Assembly: GCA_030141605.1 (NCBI GenBank)
Contig: JAQGDQ010000462.1
Location: forward strand, 51,001 to 115,000
Direction of reading: 5' to 3'
Length of the DNA: 64,000 nucleotides
Source of the DNA: Tubiluchus corallicola
Taxonomy: Eukaryota; Priapulida; Priapulimorpha; Priapulimorphida; Tubiluchidae
The notes beneath the pieces are model-generated. The model had not been told where the DNA came from. It ran no database searches and was given only the letters and a program-made list of their open reading frames with translations. Positions 53,501 to 62,500 of this stretch are shown here, in pieces. The translations under genes were made by a program, and so were the position numbers. The first letter of the stretch is position 1; every line of letters starts with the position of its first letter.

Positions 53501-56500
53501 GGAAGTTGGAACTTTGTCCCCATATTCCTTTAATATTTCTTGTAATTCAGATTTTGTAAAACTAGACAATTCTTCCAATGTATATTGTTTGATTTTCCCT
53601 GACATATTCATACTTGTACCATAGATTCAATATTTCAAATTGAAAAGAAAATTGCAAAAATTTTTGTAATTTTTTTCCCACCTTGTACAAGTTTAAATTT
53701 ATGTAAGTAAATTTTCGAGCCACCCTGTACAACGATAATTAAAGTCGTACATTTGTTTATATATCGAGTTTGTGGACCACCCCGTACAAATCTATTACTG
53801 ATAAAATGTGATCACCCTGTAAAGTTTGCTAGCAGGCAAATGTGGGCCACCCTGTATAAATTTATTATATTTAAAATGTGACCACCCTGTAAACGTTTTA
53901 GCAGGTGAAGCAACTGTACTAGTTTACACTTGATTTGTGTTCAGGGTAATTTGCTTTAAGCAGCTGTGTAAAGCTCTACATAAACCAAAACATTTTTAAC
54001 CATTATTGCACAGGGTTATCAGTCTACACAAGAGCTCCGTTATTTCTCAGCAAAGTCTAAAGTCAAGGTTAACGGCTGTGAAATTATTCTGAGAATAAGT
54101 ATTCTATCCTACAACGCATAGCGTATAACGTACAACGCTGTTGAATAAAAAGCTTCAGTCTGTAGGAAAAAAATTTCCACTCTTGAGTTTAAACTGTATG
54201 CATACAGGTATTGGCAACTACCAGAAAATCAAAGCTAATATTAACGTGAAAACACCCCTATAAAAATATTACAGCTCAAACTAGCTGTTGAATTACTGTG
54301 TGCTCTCCATGTCTACGAAAATAGGTCAAGACAGGTAGAAGTCTGCTTACGAACGGCCAACAAAATTTAAATAAATTGGCTTCTTTACACCAAACAGAAA
54401 GTATCACGTTAAGGGAAATAATTATCTGACGAACAAATTAGCAACATGAAGTGTTTACACTAAACACTTAAAAAAACTAGTGAGCAGATTTCTCCTAAAA
54501 CGCTGCCACCATTGTAACGTGCCGAGGGTTATTTGGTTTAAAACAAAATAACTACTGCCACTATTGTAACGTTTTGTAACCTATAACGCTATTATATCCT
54601 AATTTTTATATAACGATCAGGAAAATATACTACATGTATTTTCACGGGTTCGTCTGCTGTTTTTTAAGGCTGTTTAGCTAAAAACAAAACAAGATGAAAC
54701 ATAAATTTTAAAGCTATAATTATTACAAAAGAAGAGTACAACAACAAGTCAACAATAAGAGCTCAAAAATTACTATTAGTGGCTTGCTGTGAAAACCCCC
54801 AAGGAAAAATGAGGATAGGAAAATGAATGCGCATAACTTATCTGAATGTTCATGGCGATGTTGTGCACAACTTGACGATCCTCCCACAATGACAACGCTG
54901 ACGCCGGCAACATGACAATCCTCCATGAGCCATAACAATGCTGATGACGACAGCTAATCAACAGCTTCCAGCAACCATCTTGTAGTCTACAACACCAACG
55001 TACCAACAGCTGACTGGAATGGAATAACATCACACCTCTGTGGCTTGACCAGCTCTTCAAACCATGCAACAGCAACGAGACTGAGAAAGACAGGCTATAC
55101 AACAGGAACACTGTCCTTTTGGCCAAAACAACACTTAGCTCAGCTCTCCATGGTAAAGAAGTTACATCACAGATTGTGTACCAGCCTTTCCAGACGAATA
55201 CGTAAACTACAGGTATCCTGGAACATGCCCACTGGTCAGACCAACAATGAACGTCTGTACCAGTAAAAAGTATCAACTCAACTGTCCAGAACAGGTATTC
55301 CTTTTTCTGCATAAGCAAACGAAGTACTCCAACAGGTAAGTACAAACCATTTTAACTGACAGGGGTGAGGAGATGATGAAATGAAAGAACACATACAGCA
55401 ATGCAAGCCAAGCAAGCCATTTACTATCAAAATTAACAACATGCACCTCACAAATGTGCTGTTTTAAAAATGAACTAAGTATAAAAGGAAACCTCAATAT
55501 TGTCGTGGCATATTCCTGTGGTAATGTTTGCACACACAAATGGTGGGAGTACATTTATTTAAATATATATAATTTAGTCGTATTTCAGAATCACAAATGC
55601 AATAATAACAAATAATTGTAGAATTTTCCACCTAAGCTAGTCAGTTAATTAATTAACACAGCATTTAGGAAACACACAATGTCATTATTTGAGAAAACTG
55701 GTATCGCATTTTCGCTTTGACTTGAACAAAATGGTTCTCTCGTTGGCGTGGTTTTGTTTGTAGTGTTATTATAAACATGTTGTGTTTTTTTTCTCTCGGA
55801 AGACTCGTAGAGAAAACCAGATGTGACGATGTAGTCTAAGTTCCGTTATTGTAAATATGTGGTTTGTGACTTAAGTGTAACCCTTAGGTAAAGAATAAAA
55901 CACTTAGTCGAAAACACTGAGAAGAAACCACTGAATTAATAAAATAATATAACAATTTAATGAATGTTTCAAAACACATTACGAGACAACTGTTAATAAT
56001 AAAGACTAAGCCGGCTAAGAAGAGAAAGAACAACGTAATGTTTTTCACCAGTGCAGTCTTTGCATCATCAAGCGACCATTCTCCCGCTAACCTTCCGCGC
56101 CATCTCACCACCAGGGGCCCGATCGAGGGATGGTGCACCACAGAACGGCCGACCACACCACCTCTTGATGGATCTGACCACGTGGACGACGATGTCTCCA
56201 AACCCCGACGACTCCCTATGCACACGCCTCCACTTACACGATGCCAAAACAGGGTTGCATCCAAGCTCCCGCACTCGCCGCAAGGCAAGGACCACCAATT
56301 CCGCAATCACAGCATGGAAGCACCAACGACAGTATCATCAAAATCAGGTAAATACTGGTAAGTGTCATCAGCAGCAGATATCATCGACAACTGGTAAGTG
56401 ATGTGTCATCAGCGTCAGGAAAATATAATCAGCAACAGGTAAGTATCATCGCTAGAATGCAACTATCGTCTCTGACGTAACCAGGTAGACAGATCGCTTT

Positions 56501-59500
56501 CTACAAGCAAGCACTATTACTACTAAACCATCATTTTATGACATGTGAACGTCCGCTTAACTCGCCAACTTAAAGCGGAATCCCAGGGCGAACTGAACAG
56601 CCAAAATTTCGTCTACGTGACTTCAATCACATGATATAGTAGTAATGCATAAACAGTATCACTGAATGTACAGGTGAAATCTGATTTCAGAACAGGTTGG
56701 CTTCTGTCGTTATAGCGTTAAACATCTTAACTAAACTTCTTTTATAAATGGTAGAATTATAACAGTAGGAACTAGTTACATAACCTGGCCTAAAATAAGC
56801 CTGAGCGTCACACCAGAAAACGCTTCGTCAAATCAAACTAGTTTATTAAGCGAGAATTCTACAACACAAAAGTATGAAGTAACACAAAAAGATTACTCTA
56901 AACGTGAAAATCTGGAGAATGTTTGTGTGCATCTAAAAATTTAAGTATAGAAGAGAATGTGTAAGTGGCATACGTATGAATCTGTGTGTCTCACTCAGCG
57001 GCCTGGTTCGCCTTATATAGGGTGCCCTAGATACTTCTAGAAGTTTTGTTCCAGAACATTCTACACAGTAAGACGATTATTCTAATGGAACAATCTACAA
57101 TGTTCTATTTAATTCTAATAGATGCCAGCGATCTCCACAACAGAATGCCAATAAATAATCTGTTCTCACAGAAAAGTAGTCATACTAGTGTAGTAGTACA
57201 TTCATTTAACAGCTGTAATTTTGTAAAAACACTTTTATCGTTCAATTCGTTTATACGTTTATACAACTTTGACGTTCATCAAGAGATACTACTTTTACAT
57301 ATGGGTCAATGCCAAAACTGAAATGTGTAATGCTACTGTGAGATTAAATGGAATGCCTGAAACACGACGTAGAGCTTTCCTAACTTCTTCAGCTAAATTG
57401 TTAATACTTTTATCATATAAAATATAAATAGTGGTGAAATAGAGAATTATCGTTCCAGTCTTAATTTTAACGTTTATAAATGGCTTGCTAAAGAAGACAG
57501 GAACGGTACACATTAAAATGTTTGCAGACGATGTAAAACTTCATCAAAAAATAGAAGTTAGCACCTTGGTGACCCCAATAACATTCAGCCAGCATTAAGC
57601 AATTTACTTAAATGGGCCCAGCGTGGCAGTTTAATATTTCTTTTCTAAAATGTGTTATTCTCCATATTGGTAAATGCAACAGTCATTATCTCGATGGTAA
57701 CATAATTCCATTCATGTAACAACGAGGCACTCCTCGGAGCTATGAAGTTTATGCTAGGCCAATTTTAGAGTACTGTTCACCTGCATGGAATCCGTGTCAA
57801 TGCGGTGACATTGACATATATGAAAAGATTCAGCAGTATTTCACCCCTAGACTTTTTACATATGCAATATAAATCATGTCAACTCTCTACAATGACTAAA
57901 TATTTTAGGACTAAAGGCTCCGGAGCAGATGTAGTCATGTAATACAAAATTGTTCGTATGAGAGCAATATCTAGATTTTGACAATTTTTTAACAAGGCAA
58001 TTTTCAATAAAACGAAATGTAACCATTCGCTCGGGCCCACAGCTTGATCTTTGTGATCATGACCTAAACGACCCTAAATCTATTCTCATGGGCAAATAAG
58101 GATAAAACGCAGGAACTTATTATCACGACATGCAATGCTTCTAAGCACACGTAAGATACGTCACATAGTTTTCAAGCTGTTGTCAGACTATTGATACAAA
58201 CACTTACTTGTCTCACAATTAAGTCCATTATATCCAGCGGTGCAATTGCAAACATACGTATTAATTCCGTCTTCGCATGTTCCATTATTCTGACATGGAG
58301 TTGATTCACATTCGTTAATATCTGGAAAATGAAAAGTAGAAAAACGCAAATCAGCATATTTGTTTCTGACTAAACCGCAAGTGACTTATGGGCAGGGGAC
58401 ATTTGGACACGGGACATTTGGCATTTAGGGTTGGCACACTTGGGCAAGAGATACTAAGACACTGGACAATTGGGTGTGAAACATTGGGGAACCAATATAA
58501 TTGAATGTCGCAGGATCACAATTTCTCTACATTTTTGCTTTTTAAATTATTAATGATACACTATTTTCCTGACTCTCATAGCATAAAAGGACACCTCAAT
58601 ATTGTGGTGGCATATTCCTGTGGGAATGTTTGCACACCATATGGTGGGAGTACAATTATTTAAATGTATATAATCACAAATACAATAATAACAAATAATT
58701 GTAGAATTTTCCATCTAAGCTAGTCAGTTAATTAATTATTTTGGAAACACACAATGTCATTATTTGAGAAAACTGGTATTGCATATTCGTTTTGACTTGA
58801 ACAAAATAGTTCTCTATTAGTGTGGTTTTGTTTGTAGTGTTATTATGAATATGTTGTGTTTTGTTTCTCTCGGAAGACTCGTAGAGAAAATCAGAAAACA
58901 CTTCGTCAAATTAAACTAGTATTTATTTATTTATTTATTATTATTTATTATTATTATCACATTCAGTACAATATAAAGCACACAGTGACATCAAAATTAT
59001 TACATCTATTATATTAAATTGTTATGTTTCATACACTGTTGTTATCATAAAAGAATAATTGTATTGCAGTGGGCTAGAGAAGCAAAGGCTTGTATAATCC
59101 CACTGTCATGTGAACCTGATAAAAAAATGGATGAGTGAACAAAAAAAAAGAACTGGGAGAAAGGTTAGATCACACAGGAAGGATAGAAGGATGTGTTAGT
59201 GGAACTGGTAGGAAGAAAGATAATAGATTGCGCTTTGTTGACATCAGCTCTAAAGATTTATCAATGACGCCTTGTTTTGCATAATCTGTACCAGGATTGT
59301 GGTATGACTGCTGCAGTAGGTGTAGGAAATTAGGAAGTGTTGTACTTGTTGAGAACCATTGCTCTGTATTTCTTTTTAAATTTTTGAATTGGCTGAACAG
59401 TTTTTAATTCATCATTTATGTCATTCCAAAGCCTTGGACCAACATTTGTAATGAATTGCCATGCCACGTCTGTTCTACAGAAATTTACGACAAACTTATT

Positions 59501-62500
59501 CATTCAGGTTGCGTACCGCCGATTATTTGGTTGGACTGGATTATCAAAGAACGTTGGAAAGAGATTATATTTAGTTTTATACATGTATGTGGCTGTATTC
59601 ATGTGTATTAAATCGTCAACAGTTAAAATTTTATTTGTTTTAAAACATGTTATGGACTATCAGAAACAGATTTAGACTATCTAAAGAATATTTTATGTCA
59701 TTTATATATATTAAAAATAGCAGTGGACCTAAGGTTGAGCCTTGTAGTACCCCATGGGTTATAGAAGCTTCATTTGAAATTACCTTATTATGTCGAACCA
59801 CTTGTGTTCTCCCATGAAGATAGCTAGATATCCATGCGTTTGCTACCCCTCTAAGACTGTAATGATGTAGTTTTGCAAGAAGTATTTTATGATTAACTGT
59901 GTCAAATGCCTTAGAGAGGTCACAAAATATCCCTACTGCTACTTTATTTTGTTCAATGCATTTAGTTATACTCTCTACAATGTTTATCAAAGCCAATTCG
60001 GTTGAACTGTTTTTCCGAAAACCAAACTGCTTATTGTTTATTATGTTTTGATGATCCAAATACGATAATATTTTATTGTAAACAACTTTTTCCAAAATTT
60101 TTGAGAAAAACGGTAACAGCGAGATAGGTCTATAATTATTTACGTCCAGAGAATCCTTGGATTTGAAGATTGGGATAATAATTGATTGTTTTAATTTAGA
60201 AGGAACAGTGCTGTTTTAAGTGAATTATTAATTATGTGTGTCAAAGGGGTAATGATACTTTCAATTACATCTACAGTAACTTTGGGGCGCAAATTATCCC
60301 TGCCAGCTCCTTTATTTCGATCAAATGACTTGCAATTACTTACAATACCAGATTCCATGACTGGTGTAAAGAAAAAAGTAGAAGGATAATTTCCTCTTAA
60401 ATAAGTTTCATAGTTGATATTAACATTTTCTATATCATCAGCTAATTTTTGTCCTATCTGCGAAAAATGGTCATTAAAATGATTTACTATAGATTGAGGG
60501 TCTGTGATTAATTTATTATTAACTTTTAAACGAATTAAGGACTGTTCGCACCTGGAATGCCATAATTCTTTCATAATTCTCCATGTTTTCTATAAATTGG
60601 CTTATCATTATTTAATTTATTGCGATATTGTTTATAGTCAGTCCCAGCTGCGTCTGAGGTTTATTTGTTTAATGAATTATACATTTTAATTTTGCGCCTG
60701 ATACTGGTTAATATGGCTGGAGTTATCCAAAGATTTTTAATGACATTAGTTTTTTTTGGAAGCATCAGTAGTTTCTATATTTTTAAAGTTGACTTCGTTA
60801 AATTTATCCAGAAATAGATTGTAAGCTGCTTCAGGATCTGGAATACTATACAATTCCTTCCAGTTGACTGCTTCTACATCACTTATTAATTTATTTTTTA
60901 CATGATTATTGTATATTACTTTGTCGATATTATTAGTTTGAGAAATTGCTATGTTTAAGTCAATGATTAAGAAGATTGGTATGTGATCGGTGACATCTAC
61001 TAAAAGAATGCCAGCTCTATACTGATGCTGTGTAACATTTGTCAGAATATTATCAATTAATGTAGAGCTGTATGCTGTGATTCGAGTAGGACAAGCAATA
61101 ACTGGAAAGACATAGTAATAATATTTTCAAGAAACTCTGCCGTGTCTTGATTTGAAGAGTGATTTAAAGTTCAAATTGTAGTCCCCTAACAAAAATAACT
61201 GCTTATTTTGTTTATTTATTATTGATAGTTTAGTAGTTAACTGTTCAATAAGTGTTTGTGGGTTAATACTTTTATCATATAAAATATAAATAGTGGTGAA
61301 ATAGAGAATTATCGTTCCAGTCTTAATTTTAACGTTTATAAATGGCTTGCTAAAGAAGACAGGAACGGTCCACATTAAAATGTTTGCAGACGATGTAAAA
61401 TTTTATCAAAAAATAGAAGTTAGCACCTTGGTGACTCCGATAACATTCAGCCAGCATTAATCAATTTACTTTAATGGGCCAAGCGTGGCAGCATAATATT
61501 TCTTTTCTAAAATGTGATATTCTCCATATTGGTAAATGCAACAGTCATTATCTCGATGGTAACATAATTCCATTCATGTAACAACGAGGCACTCCTCGGA
61601 GCTATGAAGTTTATGCTAGGCCAATTTTAGAGTACTGTTCACCTGCATGGAATCCGTGTCAATGCGGTGACATTGACATATATGAAAAGATTCAGCAGTA
61701 TTTCACCCCTAAACTTTTTACACATGCAATATAAATCATGTCAACTCTCTACAATGACTAACTATTTTAGGACTTAAGTCTCTTGAGCAGATGTAGTCAT
61801 GTATTACAAAATTGTTTGTATGAGAGCAATATCTAGATTTTGACAATTTTTTAACAAGGCAATTGTCAACAAAACGAAATGTAACCATTCGCTCTGGCAC
61901 ACAGCTTGATCTTTGTGATCATGACCTAAATGACCCTAAATCTAATCTCATGGGCAAATAAGGATAAAACGCAAGAACTTATTATCATGCAATGCTTCCA
62001 AGCACACATAAGATACGTCACACAGTTTTCAAGCTGTTGTCAGACTATTGATACAAACACTTACTTGTCTCGCAATTAAGTCCAGTATATCCAGCGGTAC
62101 AATTGCAAACATACTTATTAATTCCGTCTTCGCATGTTCCATTATTCTGACATGTAGTTGATTCACATTCGTTAATATCTGGAAAATGAAAAATAGAAAA
62201 CGCAAATCAGCCTAGCTGGTTCTGTGGTTCTGACTAAGCCGCAAGTGACTTATGGGCAGGGGACATTTGGACATAAATGAAAGGTCTTGATGAGTAGAAT
62301 GGAATAGAAAAGAGTTATACCCAGATTGGCTGCCCTTGATCTCACTAGAGGGCAGATAAATGCTTGAAGTGTCAAACAGCAACAGCCTGTAGGAAGTAAA
62401 ATGAAAGGTTTCAATGGGATTAATTGACTGGTGTGTGAGTCACGTCCACGTTGGTTGATTTTGGCCCAAGAGGACACAGGTTAAAATGACAAGTTCCCAT

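Larger units (their letters stand above)
50366..55453 (-). mobile_element. Gmr1-like Ty3/gypsy retrotransposon, 3'-truncated, in intron 3
   Basis: Minus-strand element of about 5.1 kb: leader or LTR-like region (53640-55453), gag start (52967-53611), then gag-protease-integrase (50366-52810). It stops just after the integrase at 50366. The order gag-PR-IN with no RT before IN, plus a SCAN-like gag, fits Gmr1-like elements, whose RT lies after IN; that part is missing. It is flanked by 107-bp direct repeats (50259-50365 and 55454-55561). Confidence 0.8.
58920..61268 (-). mobile_element. CR1/Jockey-type LINE, minus strand, internally deleted (intron 2)
   Basis: Same family as the LINE at 1-4262. 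From right to left: end of endonuclease ([44 protein letters not shown]), pre-RT and RT, then the C-terminal tail ([18 protein letters not shown]) and a (TAA)n tail at 58920-58960. It replaces about 560 bp of the tandem unit instead of simply interrupting it, and is 5'-truncated. Confidence 0.85.
47180..62280. repeat. Tandem array of four ~2.14-kb units, each carrying a cbEGF exon
   Basis: Unit order along the plus strand: LINE RT remnant, cbEGF exon, a GGCAGGGGACATCTGGACAC block, a TATTCCTGTGGGAATG block, an AAACTAGTTTATTAAG block, then the LINE remnant again. EGF exons start at 47646, 49788, 58208 and 62065. The first spacing (2142 bp) is the uninterrupted unit. The other spacings are enlarged by a Gmr1-like element with extra sequence (50366-55453), a solo LTR (55822-56812) and a LINE (58920-61268). 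Confidence 0.92.

Noticed and set aside
54776-55345. 189-codon minus-strand ORF
   Set aside because: No recognisable domain, unusual composition, and overlapping plus-strand frames are also open; located in the non-coding part of the retroelement insertion.
55884-56401. Overlapping 116-140-codon ORFs inside the solo LTR
   Set aside because: Open on both strands because of local GC-richer composition; no domain, and the LTR boundaries explain the segment.
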